A stretch of 64,000 nucleotides of DNA, from contig JAZNEJ010000008.1 of NCBI GenBank assembly GCA_045588575.1, forward strand, positions 272,344-336,343. Direction: 5' to 3'. A model generated the notes under the pieces. It saw nothing but the letters and a program-made list of their open reading frames with translations, did not search any database and had not been told where the DNA came from. How positions within the stretch are numbered: the stretch's first letter is position 1; each line of letters opens with the position of its first letter. Position numbers and translations under genes: made by a program. This document shows positions 32,716-41,080 of the stretch, in pieces. This DNA comes from RGIG5299 sp045588575 (lineage in GTDB: Bacteria; Bacillota; Clostridia; Oscillospirales; RGIG5299).

Positions 32716-35700
32716 ATGAAAACTAAAAGAATAATAGCAGCATTATTGGCAGTTATCTTGGTTCTTCCCTTATTTTCCTTTGCCGCCTTTGCAGATACCA
32801 AGGTAAATTCGGTTAAATACGATAATTTGCCTTTAAAAAGTCTTGCGGAAATGGAAATAGATTTCACTAAGCCCGTAGCTTCAAGTGGAAATTTAGACCT
32901 TTTCTTTATAAGATACAGCAAATGCGCTGAGGAAACAATTACAACAACCGGTAAGGTTGTAGTAGACGCTTTAACCGGCATGAAGGATGCGGTTTTTGCA
33001 GAAGAAATTGCAGAACTTCGTCCCTCGGGCTTGTTCGTAGGTGAGTTTATAACTCCCGTTAACGGCGCAATTCCCGATTTAAGCCAAAAAGGACTTACTG
33101 CCGGAAGCATTCTCACCGAAATCGACGGTCAGGCGATAAACTCGGTTGAGGACTACGTTAACATAATGAACAGCAAAGACGTTGGCGAAGAAATAGAAGC
33201 AACCTACGTTAGACTTTCAAGCTCCAAAAAGAAGAGCGCGGTTCACACCATTAAAGACGGCGCATTAAACGCCGAAAAAGCGCTCTTTATGATAGATTTC
33301 CTTAAAAATAATCTTAAAGATTCCGAGCTCGGCATTTATCTCGGCGAATATCAAACCCCCGCAGGAATGACCGACAGCGAATTCAAAAAGCTTATGGAAA
33401 TCGACAAAAAATCGCTCGCAACAAAATACACCTACACCATCGAGCTTAAAAAAGGTAAAGGCGCCGCATTGCCCACAGATATTGAGAAAAAGTGGACCGG
33501 CACCGTTACCGAAAATATGACTGTTGCTGAATTCGCAGCATTCGCAGATGAATTTAAAGCAAAATACGACTATTATACCGGCTTGAGAAAATCGGGCAAT
33601 GAAGTAACCGTAAGATTTGAATATTTATATCAAACCTTTGAAGAAAAAACCGTTAACTTCACCACCGGTCTTGTTTGCGATGCGCTTTTCGTTTTAGATA
33701 AGCAAAATCCCGAAAAGCCGTTCCTTTGGAGAGCAACCGTTGACGAAACCGAATACGACATCATAAATTCGGGCACCGTTAAAAGATGGAACGACCTTAT
33801 GAGGTCTTTAATAGTTGTTTATGCCGACCAGCTCCGTTCCGACGTTGCAACCGGAAGTAAGGTTACATACGCCTCCGGCGACGTTTCCGCTTGCAAAACA
33901 AGCTACAGAATTGAAAACGGCAAAATAATCTACACCGCAGACTTCTCTGCAATTAAGGTTTTTGTTGAAGCTGAATTCGGTCTTAAAGACGGAAGCTTCT
34001 ATGCAAAAATTCTTAACGAAAGCATAAAAGAAGAAGGCACGGGCGAAAGCGCAAGAAGAATAACCGATATTTCAATTCTTCCTTTCTTCGGCGCAACCAA
34101 CAGCTCAAAAGACGGCTACATTATAGTTCCCGACGGCTCGGGTATGATGATTAACTTTGCTGCTAACGTAAACAGCATTTATGCAAAGGAATACGTATTC
34201 TCGGTTGGCGGCTCCGACGTTTTAGATATCGATAAGTTCTTAAAGAACGAAAACATTCTCGAAAACGTTAATCTTCCGGTATTCGGAATTGCAAACGAAA
34301 CTGCAAACGTAGGCTTCGTTGCATATTCTAAAACCGCAAACGCAGAGGCATCGGTTATTGCGGCTCCCGCAGGCTTTGCGGTTGACCTTTACCGCGCATC
34401 TCTCCGTTTCCGTTACCGCTATTCAACCGATATTATCGGAACCAATATTGCGGTTGGCGAGGGTAACACCATTGCATCAAGCGCAAGTAAGAAAGTAGTT
34501 GGTAAGAAATACAGTGAAGAAAGAATTACCAATGAATCGCATGAAGTAATCTACACCTTCCTTTCGGGTGAAAACGCCAATTACAGCGGAATGGCAAATG
34601 CATACAGAGATTACCTCGTTAAAAACGGCGACCTTAAAGATAACGTAGCAAACGAAGAAAAGCTTCCCATAGTTATTGATTTCTTTATGGCAACCAGAGA
34701 AAGCCAGATTATTTTCACAAAAATAGTTAAAATGACTTCCTTTGAAGACGCCAAAGAAATTGCTGAGGACCTTAAAGCAAACGGCGTAGCAAATATGATT
34801 ACCAAGTTTGTCGGAAGCGAGCAGGGCGGCTACGGAAATTATCCGAAAATATGGCCTCTTGAAGGCGCGCTCGGCGGCGAAGGCGGAGCAAAAGCTTTTG
34901 CCGAGTTTGCAAAAGCAAACGGAATTAAATCGCTTTTGGAAATTGAAACCATAAAAGCTAACAGCGACGTTGGCGGGTTCTCCACCAAAAACGATATAGT
35001 AAGCTTCGGTAACTCCATTGCGGTTTCCAACTCAATGCAGAATATCTACTATTTGAACGCTCCCGCTGTTCAGAAAAAGATGCAAGACTTTATGGGTAAG
35101 GTAAAAGGCATAGGCTTCAGCGGAGTTTCAATCAACACCATAGGTAATATAATTTACCAGAACTATAAAGGTAAAGAAATGCTCCAAAACAGACAAGATA
35201 CCTTAAACACTTGGGATTCTGTAATGAATAATATAGCTCAGAATAATGAGTTCGTATCGGCAGAAGGCGCATCGCTTTACACCATTAAGTATTCTAATCT
35301 TTTAACCGAAATTCCCACAAAATCATCGGAATATCACATAAGCTATAAGTCGGTTCCCTTTGTTCAGATGATTTTACACGGCTACGTAAACTACACCGAT
35401 GAGCCCATTAACCTCTTCTACGACCAAAACGTTCAGAAGTTAAAGCTCGTTGAATACGGCTGCTTACCTTATTATAAAATAACCAAGGAAGCAACCGAAA
35501 ACTTAAAGCTTTCGGAATACAATCTCCTCTTCTCCTCCGAATATTCGCAGTGGAAAGACGATATAATCAATTTCTACGCAAAATGCAGCGAGAAGCTTAA
35601 CGACGTTTGGAACGTTCCCATGGTATATCACGAAAGCGATGACAATATCGCAACGGTCAGATACGAAAACGGTAAAACCCTTTACGTAAACTATAACGAC

Positions 35701-35757
35701 CATGCAGTTGAAATCAACGGCGTATCAGTCGGCGCTTATGATTTCGAAGTAAGATGA
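32716..35757 (+). CDS. Large secreted protein, DUF5696-like, with a PDZ-like segment
   Basis: A 1013-residue protein with a signal peptide (IIAALLAVILVLPLFSFAAF, then AD). Residues about 95-165 contain QKGLTAGSILTEIDGQAINS and VEDYVNIMNSKDVGEEIEAT, a clear PDZ-like segment. The middle is beta-rich. Residues about 640-960 alternate strands and helices (LPIVIDFFMATRES, NMITKFVG, GIKSLLEIET, GFSGVSINTIG) like a (beta/alpha)8 barrel, followed by a small beta domain (VRYENGKTLYVNYNDHAVEI). This layout resembles clostridial DUF5696 proteins, suggested relatives of glycoside hydrolases. The family match is from memory. At the usual acidic position it reads SINTIG, with Asn. Catalysis is therefore uncertain. 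Confidence 0.7.
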   Translation: MKTKRIIAALLAVILVLPLFSFAAFADTKVNSVKYDNLPLKSLAEMEIDFTKPVASSGNLDLFFIRYSKCAEETITTTGKVVVDALTGMKDAVFAEEIAELRPSGLFVGEFITPVNGAIPDLSQKGLTAGSILTEIDGQAINSVEDYVNIMNSKDVGEEIEATYVRLSSSKKKSAVHTIKDGALNAEKALFMIDFLKNNLKDSELGIYLGEYQTPAGMTDSEFKKLMEIDKKSLATKYTYTIELKKGKGAALPTDIEKKWTGTVTENMTVAEFAAFADEFKAKYDYYTGLRKSGNEVTVRFEYLYQTFEEKTVNFTTGLVCDALFVLDKQNPEKPFLWRATVDETEYDIINSGTVKRWNDLMRSLIVVYADQLRSDVATGSKVTYASGDVSACKTSYRIENGKIIYTADFSAIKVFVEAEFGLKDGSFYAKILNESIKEEGTGESARRITDISILPFFGATNSSKDGYIIVPDGSGMMINFAANVNSIYAKEYVFSVGGSDVLDIDKFLKNENILENVNLPVFGIANETANVGFVAYSKTANAEASVIAAPAGFAVDLYRASLRFRYRYSTDIIGTNIAVGEGNTIASSASKKVVGKKYSEERITNESHEVIYTFLSGENANYSGMANAYRDYLVKNGDLKDNVANEEKLPIVIDFFMATRESQIIFTKIVKMTSFEDAKEIAEDLKANGVANMITKFVGSEQGGYGNYPKIWPLEGALGGEGGAKAFAEFAKANGIKSLLEIETIKANSDVGGFSTKNDIVSFGNSIAVSNSMQNIYYLNAPAVQKKMQDFMGKVKGIGFSGVSINTIGNIIYQNYKGKEMLQNRQDTLNTWDSVMNNIAQNNEFVSAEGASLYTIKYSNLLTEIPTKSSEYHISYKSVPFVQMILHGYVNYTDEPINLFYDQNVQKLKLVEYGCLPYYKITKEATENLKLSEYNLLFSSEYSQWKDDIINFYAKCSEKLNDVWNVPMVYHESDDNIATVRYENGKTLYVNYNDHAVEINGVSVGAYDFEVR

Positions 35758-35773
35758 AACGGGGTGGATTGAA

Positions 35774-36823
35774 TTGAAAAAAGATAAAGTTAATATTTCA
35801 ACAGAAGAAATTGCGCCCGTTTCGGAAAAAATCAAAAAGGAACCCAGAAGAAAACAACCCAGAGGTCAAAGAGACCCCTCCAAATTCACCGTTTGGCTCA
35901 AAAGAAAAATAGACCTTGAAAAGAGATTTGCTCTCGAAGGCTATTTCTTCACTCTTCCTTTAACAATCGGTTTGTTGCTCTTCTTTGCTTTCCCGTTGAT
36001 TCTTTCAATAGTATTAAGCTTCTCCGACCTTATAAAAATGAGAGGCTTCGAAATGACCTTCGTCGGTTTCCAAAACTATATCGATACCGTTATAAACGAT
36101 GTTCGATTCACCGAGGCTTTGGGCCAGATAATGTCGGGAACCTTCGTAAAAATCCCCTTAATTATTGTTTTCTCGCTTTTACTTGCAATTATAATAAGCA
36201 GAAACATAAAATTCAAAGGCTTTTTCCGAGTAGTTTTCTTCCTTCCCTTCATTTTGGGAACAGGCTACGTTTTGGAACAGCTTTACTCACTCGGCGTTGT
36301 ATCTCAGGCGCTTTCACTTGATAGCTCCTCACTTATACCGCCATCGGTAATATCGTATCTCGGCGGCGACTTTACGAAAATGGTTAACGAATTCCTTTCA
36401 ATAATCGTTTCGGTTTTGTGGTCGTGCAGCGTTCAGATACTTATGTTCCTTTCAGGCTTGCAGGCAATATCTCCCTCGCTTTACGAGTCCGCAGGTGTTG
36501 ACGGCGCAACCGAATGGGAAAAATTCTGGAAAATTACCTTGCCTATGATAATGCCCATGATGGTTGTTAACATCATTTATTCTATAACCGACTCCTTCGT
36601 ATCGGTAGATAACGACGTTATACAGCTCATTAAGGATATGACCTTCGGCGCAGAAAACGCACCCGATAAGGCATCGGCAGTATCGTGGATTTACACTTTA
36701 ATTGTTCTTATCTTCGTAGGAATAGTATTCCTCTTCCTCGGAAGAAGCTACGGAAACGACACGACGAAAGGAGTTGATGAACGTGCAATTAGAAAAGCTA
36801 AAAAGAAACGCTATAATTGGTAA
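35774..36823 (+). CDS. Carbohydrate ABC transporter permease, MalF type (second pair)
   Basis: A 349-residue permease with an unusually long basic N-terminal extension of about 55 residues (RRKQPRGQRDPSKF region) before the first helix. The EAA loop reads LYESAGVDGATEWEKFWKIT near residue 240. The start is TTG at 35774 behind a G-rich SD-like stretch. It is less similar to the first MalF than expected for a recent duplication. Confidence 0.9.
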   Translation: MKKDKVNISTEEIAPVSEKIKKEPRRKQPRGQRDPSKFTVWLKRKIDLEKRFALEGYFFTLPLTIGLLLFFAFPLILSIVLSFSDLIKMRGFEMTFVGFQNYIDTVINDVRFTEALGQIMSGTFVKIPLIIVFSLLLAIIISRNIKFKGFFRVVFFLPFILGTGYVLEQLYSLGVVSQALSLDSSSLIPPSVISYLGGDFTKMVNEFLSIIVSVLWSCSVQILMFLSGLQAISPSLYESAGVDGATEWEKFWKITLPMIMPMMVVNIIYSITDSFVSVDNDVIQLIKDMTFGAENAPDKASAVSWIYTLIVLIFVGIVFLFLGRSYGNDTTKGVDERAIRKAKKKRYNW

Positions 36824-37808
36824 GCTCTTTAAAAGAGAGCCCAAGCAGAAAAAACCGCGTATGACTTGGGCAGAATTCGTAGCAATGATGAAGCGCAAAG
36901 TAAAGCTTCCTCGTTTCTGGGCATCGGTTGCATTGAATGCAGGTATGTATATTCTCTTAATCGGCATTGCGTTCATCTTCCTTTATCCCTTCATTTTCAT
37001 GATTGTAACCTCGCTTAAAACCAATGCAGACCTTTTAGACCCCACTGTCGGTTGGATTCCGAGAAATTTAAGATTCTCGAACTATTCAATGGCGTTTTCA
37101 CTTATGAAATTTAAGTCTTATATTTGGAACTCGCTTTTAATCACCGGCGTCTGCACAATCGGCCACTTAATTTCCTGCACAATGGTCGGCTACGGCCTTG
37201 CAAGATATAAGTTCAAATTAAGGGGCCCGCTCTTCTTCTTGGTAATTTTAAGCATTGTTATCCCGCTTCAAACAATTATGATTCCCAGCTACGTTATGTA
37301 TATTAACATTGGCTGGTTCGAAACCTTCCTTCCCGTTTTCGTTCCCACCTTCCTCGGCCTCGGTTTAAAGGGCGGCCTCTTCATCTTCTTGGCAAGACAG
37401 TCGTTCCTCTCACTCCCGAAGGAAATGGAAGAAGCGGCAAGAATCGACGGTTGCGGATTCTTGGGAATATTCCTCAGAATAGTAGTGCCTATTGCAAGAC
37501 CTCTTATCTTGGTTATATTGGTTCTTTCAATCGTATGGCACTGGAACGATTTCTACGAGCCCTCGATTTACTTCAAACAATCAATGCAGCCTCTCTCATC
37601 GGGCATTAAAACCCTCATAACCCTTTCTTCGAGAACAAGAGAACAGTTAGAGCTTGAACTCGGAAGACCGGTTACCGACGACGATATAGTAAACACCGCA
37701 ACTATAATGGCGGGCAGTGCCATGACCTTGGCGCCCCTTATGGTTATGTTTATGTTCTTGCAAAAGAAATTCGTTCAGGGTATTGAACGCTCGGGTCTTG
37801 TTGAATAA
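36777..37808 (+). CDS. Carbohydrate ABC transporter permease, MalG type (second pair)
   Basis: A 343-residue permease with six helices. The EAA loop is EMEEAARIDGCGFLGIFLRI near residue 215, and SLKTNADLLDP and QKKFVQGIERSGLVE mark the MalG type. It overlaps the preceding permease by 47 bases. The ATG at 36777 is only 3 bases after AAAGGAG, while the GTG at 36783 has an ideal 9-base spacing, so the true start may be the latter. No solute-binding protein or ATPase is specific to this pair. Confidence 0.88.
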   Translation: MNVQLEKLKRNAIIGKLFKREPKQKKPRMTWAEFVAMMKRKVKLPRFWASVALNAGMYILLIGIAFIFLYPFIFMIVTSLKTNADLLDPTVGWIPRNLRFSNYSMAFSLMKFKSYIWNSLLITGVCTIGHLISCTMVGYGLARYKFKLRGPLFFLVILSIVIPLQTIMIPSYVMYINIGWFETFLPVFVPTFLGLGLKGGLFIFLARQSFLSLPKEMEEAARIDGCGFLGIFLRIVVPIARPLILVILVLSIVWHWNDFYEPSIYFKQSMQPLSSGIKTLITLSSRTREQLELELGRPVTDDDIVNTATIMAGSAMTLAPLMVMFMFLQKKFVQGIERSGLVE

Positions 37809-37816
37809 TATCATTG

Positions 37817-37848
37817 CTTTACAGTGCCGATTTTTCGGCACTGTAAAG
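37817..37848 (+). promoter_or_regulatory. Perfect hairpin between the permease and amidohydrolase genes
   Basis: CTTTACAGTGCCGA pairs perfectly with TCGGCACTGTAAAG around TTTT. No T-run follows, so it is not a normal terminator. Its place just before the last gene suggests an mRNA-processing or stability element, or an operator. Confidence 0.7.
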
Positions 37849-37868
37849 AGCATATAGGAGAGATTAAA

Positions 37869-38642
37869 ATGATTATTGATATGCATACTCACTTATGCGA
37901 AAGCAACGGCTTTTTGTGCTTCGATTTAGACCATTTGAATTTCTTGAAGAGAATGGACGAGCTTAATATAAATGCCGTTATTCATTCCGACGGCGGATTG
38001 GAACGTCCCGAATTTGAGAAAAACGTTAAAGACGGCATTGAGCTTTACGAAAAAATGAATCACAGAGTATATACTTATTTCGTTTACGACCCCAGATATC
38101 ACGAAAGAGGTATGAAATGTATTGAGGAAAATGCAAACCATCCCGCATTCGTGGGAATTAAAATTCATCCCAGCTGTCATAACGTTTTTGCAGACGATGA
38201 AGCTTACCGTCCCGTTTGGGAAGCGGCAAAGAAATATAATTTCCCCATTCTTGCGCACACTTGGGTTAATTCCTCATATAATCCCAACCAAAAGTTTGCA
38301 GTTCCCGAGCGCTTTGAAAAATTCATTAAGGAATATCCCGAGGTAAAATTTATTTTCGGACATTCCGGCGGAAGAACAGCCGCAATAAGAACCGCCGCTG
38401 AGCTTGCAGCCAAATATGAAAACGCATATCTCGATATTGCGGGCGACGTATTTGAAGCAAGAGCTGTTGAATATCTTGCAAAAACAGCAGGCGCAAAAAA
38501 GGTTCTTTTCGGAAGCGACGTTTATTGGTTCGACCCCTCAACTCAGATAGGGCTTGTTTTGGGCGCAAATCTTTCCGATGAAGAAAAAGCCGATATTCTT
38601 AAAGGCAACACCTTGAGAATTTTCAAAAAAATAAAGCTTTAA
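37869..38642 (+). CDS. Amidohydrolase family metal-dependent hydrolase
   Basis: A 257-residue protein of the amidohydrolase-2 group. It has the N-terminal metal motif MIIDMHTHL, then KIHPSCH near residue 100, ILAHTW near 130, FGHSGGR near 160, and LFGSDVYW near 218, giving the expected His/His/His/His/Asp metal site of a TIM-barrel hydrolase. The substrate is unknown. The ATG at 37869 follows TAGGAGAG at a normal distance. As the last gene of the uptake operon it may act on a breakdown product of the imported compound. Confidence 0.85.
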   Translation: MIIDMHTHLCESNGFLCFDLDHLNFLKRMDELNINAVIHSDGGLERPEFEKNVKDGIELYEKMNHRVYTYFVYDPRYHERGMKCIEENANHPAFVGIKIHPSCHNVFADDEAYRPVWEAAKKYNFPILAHTWVNSSYNPNQKFAVPERFEKFIKEYPEVKFIFGHSGGRTAAIRTAAELAAKYENAYLDIAGDVFEARAVEYLAKTAGAKKVLFGSDVYWFDPSTQIGLVLGANLSDEEKADILKGNTLRIFKKIKL

Positions 38643-38654
38643 TGAAATAAACTT

Positions 38655-38692
38655 ATATCCTCGAGCGCATTTGCCGCTTGGGGATATTTTTT
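38655..38692 (+). terminator. Terminator of the uptake operon
   Basis: ATATCC and GAGCG pair with CGCTT and GGGATAT, then a run of T. Confidence 0.85.
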
Positions 38693-38752
38693 GTTTTAAA
38701 GGAATTTTTTTAAAAAAATACGAAAAAATTTAAAAAAATAATAAAAAAACAC

Positions 38753-38781
38753 TTGCAATTTATATTTTTTTATTGTATAAT
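38753..38781 (+). promoter_or_regulatory. Promoter of the S10 ribosomal operon
   Basis: TTGCAA at 38753-38758, a 17-base spacer and TATAAT at 38776-38781. It follows a very AT-rich stretch that may act as an UP element. Confidence 0.85.
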
Positions 38782-38787
38782 ACTACG

Positions 38788-39085
38788 GCATGACTGAATA
38801 ATGCGATGATGCGGGAGGTTGCCGCAAAGGGTTACTGCACCTTTTCGGGTTTTTCCGCGGAGTATGTCCGATGCATGACGTCGGGCGGCAGGCAATTTGT
38901 ACACAGATTAAAAACGGGCCATCTTTGAGCCTTGTCTTTTAATTGATGTGGTGTGTTATTCCGATTTTTTTCATAATGTAAAAAAGTCGGATTTATTGTG
39001 TAAACACAAAAAACGCACGGAGCGATGTGTAGCGTAAGCGCTTGCGAATAGGTCAATAAAAAATCTCAAAAGAGAATTTTAGGAG
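38788..39085 (+). promoter_or_regulatory. Long structured leader of the S10 operon
   Basis: About 300 bases between promoter and rpsJ with no ORF of note. It contains several helices: GCGGGAGGTTGCCGC near 38811, CCGCGGAGTATGTCCGATGC with TGACGTCGGGCGG near 38866-38885, and CCGATTTTTT/AAAAAAGTCGG near 38960-38991. The length and GC-rich conserved-looking blocks point to an autoregulatory ribosomal-protein leader, as S10 operons often have. Which protein binds it is unknown. Confidence 0.7.
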
Positions 39086-39093
39086 GCGTAAAA

Positions 39094-39405
39094 ATGGCAG
39101 TAAAAGAAAAGATTCGTATCAGACTCAAATCCTACGACCACACTCTCATCGACCAAGCTGCAGAGAAAATCGTAGAAACGGCAAAGAGAACGGGTGCAAA
39201 GGTTTCCGGACCTATTCCGCTCCCCACTAAAAAAGAAGTCATAACAATCTTAAGAGCAGTTCACAAGTATAAGGACAGCAGAGAGCAGTTCGAATGCAGA
39301 ACTCACAAGAGACTTATCGACATCGTTAAGCCGTCGGCAAAAACCGTTGAGGCACTCACAAATCTTGAATTGCCCGCCGGTGTTGAAATCGAGTTAAAGC
39401 TCTGA
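39094..39405 (+). CDS. rpsJ: 30S ribosomal protein S10
   Basis: 103 residues, typical. IRIRLKSYDHTLIDQAAEKI at the start and the AHKYKDSREQFECRTHKRLI-type loop identify S10, a 30S head protein that also joins NusB in antitermination. It heads the operon behind AGGAGG, and 107 bases separate it from rplC, more than elsewhere in the cluster. Confidence 0.97.
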   Translation: MAVKEKIRIRLKSYDHTLIDQAAEKIVETAKRTGAKVSGPIPLPTKKEVITILRAVHKYKDSREQFECRTHKRLIDIVKPSAKTVEALTNLELPAGVEIELKL

Positions 39406-39449
39406 TTTCTTTTATATAATAAAAACATTATATTACACCGAGGCAGAAA

Positions 39450-39490
39450 ATCCCACAGCAATGTGGTCACGTTGGCGAAGGCCAACCAAT
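39450..39490 (+). promoter_or_regulatory. Two tandem hairpins between rpsJ and rplC
   Basis: CCACA-GCAA-TGTGG at 39453-39466 has a GNRA loop. GTTGGC-GAAG-GCCAAC at 39471-39486 follows directly. They sit about 20 bases before the rplC SD and may tune translation or transcript processing. Confidence 0.6.
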
Positions 39491-39512
39491 AACTACAAGG
39501 AGGAAACAAAAA

Positions 39513-40133
39513 ATGGTCAAAGCAATCATCGGAAGAAAAATCGGTATGACTCAGATTTTCACCGAAGAAGGCAACGTAGTTCCTGTAACTCTCATTGAAG
39601 CAGGTCCTTGCGTTGTAGCGGGAAAGAAAACCGCAGAAAAAGACGGTTATGACGCCGTTATTCTCGGCTACAAAGATTTAAGCGAGAAGAAAGTCATAAA
39701 ACCCGCAAAGGGAGCCTTCGATAAAATGAAGGTTGCATACAAAAAGTATCTTAAAGAGTTCAAGCTCGCAAACGGCGCAGAAATGAACGTAGGCGACGTT
39801 GTTGAAGCAGGAATCTTCGCCGCAGGCGACGTTATCGACGTAACCGGCACCTCAAAGGGTAAGGGTTACAGCGGCACGATAAAGAGATGGGGCACTCACA
39901 GAGGTCCCAGCGCTCACGGTTCCGGTTATCACAGAGGTCAGGGCTCTATGGGCGCTAACTCCGACCCTTCAAGAGTATTCAAAGGCAAGGTTATGCCCGG
40001 TCAGCTCGGTAACGAGAAGGTAACCGTTAAGAACTTGAAAATCGTTAAAATCGACACTCAGGCAAACATCATAGCCGTTAAAGGTGCAGTTCCCGGCGCA
40101 AGAAACAGCATCGTAACGGTTAAGATGAACTAA
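39513..40133 (+). CDS. rplC: 50S ribosomal protein L3
   Basis: 206 residues. IIGRKIGMTQIFTEEGNVVP at the start and the central loop WGTHRGPSAHGSGYHRGQGS, which reaches the peptidyl transferase centre, identify L3. It nucleates 50S assembly. Preceded by AAGGAGG. Confidence 0.97.
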   Translation: MVKAIIGRKIGMTQIFTEEGNVVPVTLIEAGPCVVAGKKTAEKDGYDAVILGYKDLSEKKVIKPAKGAFDKMKVAYKKYLKEFKLANGAEMNVGDVVEAGIFAAGDVIDVTGTSKGKGYSGTIKRWGTHRGPSAHGSGYHRGQGSMGANSDPSRVFKGKVMPGQLGNEKVTVKNLKIVKIDTQANIIAVKGAVPGARNSIVTVKMN

Positions 40134-40152
40134 GCGGAAGGAGGACCAGATT

Positions 40153-40776
40153 ATGCCTAACACAAAATTATTAAACATGAAAGGCGAAGTTGTTGGCGAG
40201 ATTGCTCTTTCCGATAACCTTTTCGCAGCCGAAGTTAACAAATCGGCACTCCACAGCGTTGTAACTTGCTATCTTGCAAATCAGCGTCAGGGCACACAGT
40301 CGGCTCTCACCAGAAGCGAGGTTTCCGGCGGTGGCAGAAAGCCTTGGAGACAAAAGGGCACAGGCCGTGCAAGACAGGGCTCTATCAGATCGCCCCAGTG
40401 GACACACGGTGGAATCGTATTCGCTCCCAAGCCCAGAGATTACGGTTTCAAAATTAACAGAAAAGTAAAGGTTGCGGCACTCAAATCCGCATTAACCGAA
40501 AAAGTAACAGGCAACAGCATCTACGTTATCGACAGCATCGCAGTAGCCGAATACAAAACCAAGACCATCGTTGAGATGCTCAAAAATCTCGGCATCGAAG
40601 GCAAGGCTTTAATCGTAACTGCAGCAGCTGACGAAAAGGTAGTAGGCAGTGCAAGAAACATCGAAGGCGTAAAAACCAGCACCGCAACTTCAATCAACAC
40701 CTACGAAGTTATGAACCACACCGCACTCGTCATCTCCAAAGATGCAGTAGCCAAACTCGAGGAGGTATACGCATAA
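40153..40776 (+). CDS. rplD: 50S ribosomal protein L4
   Basis: 207 residues. The long tunnel loop (TRSEVSGGGRKPWRQKGTGR, then ARQGSIRSP) is present, with the globular domain after it. L4 lines the peptide exit tunnel and is a known autoregulator in other bacteria. Overlaps rplW by one base. Confidence 0.97.
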   Translation: MPNTKLLNMKGEVVGEIALSDNLFAAEVNKSALHSVVTCYLANQRQGTQSALTRSEVSGGGRKPWRQKGTGRARQGSIRSPQWTHGGIVFAPKPRDYGFKINRKVKVAALKSALTEKVTGNSIYVIDSIAVAEYKTKTIVEMLKNLGIEGKALIVTAAADEKVVGSARNIEGVKTSTATSINTYEVMNHTALVISKDAVAKLEEVYA

Positions 40777-41066
40777 TGGAAGCGAGAGATATAATCATCC
40801 GTCCTATAATCACTGAAAAGAGCATGGGAATTATTGCGGATAAGAAATATACCTTTGAAGTAAACAAAAACGCAGACAAAACCATGATTAAAAGCGCAGT
40901 TGAAGAAATCTTCGACGTAAAGGTTAAAAAGGTCAATACCTTAAATAAGCGCGGCAAGAACAAAAGACAGGGTATGAACGTCGGCAGAACCAAGAGCTGG
41001 AAGAAAGCCGTTGTTACTCTTACCGCCGATTCAAAGACCATTGCGTTCTTTGACAGCTTGATGTAA
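40776..41066 (+). CDS. rplW: 50S ribosomal protein L23
   Basis: 96 residues with IIIRPIITEKSMGIIADKKY at the start and the extended hairpin KRGKNKRQGMNVGRTKSWKK. L23 sits at the tunnel exit and docks trigger factor and SRP. Confidence 0.97.
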   Translation: MEARDIIIRPIITEKSMGIIADKKYTFEVNKNADKTMIKSAVEEIFDVKVKKVNTLNKRGKNKRQGMNVGRTKSWKKAVVTLTADSKTIAFFDSLM

Positions 41067-41080
41067 AGGAGTGCACGAAA

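Noticed and set aside
36777..37808. The two permease pairs as a recent tandem duplication
   Set aside because: N-terminal extensions, EAA loops and lengths differ too much. They look like long-diverged pairs brought together.
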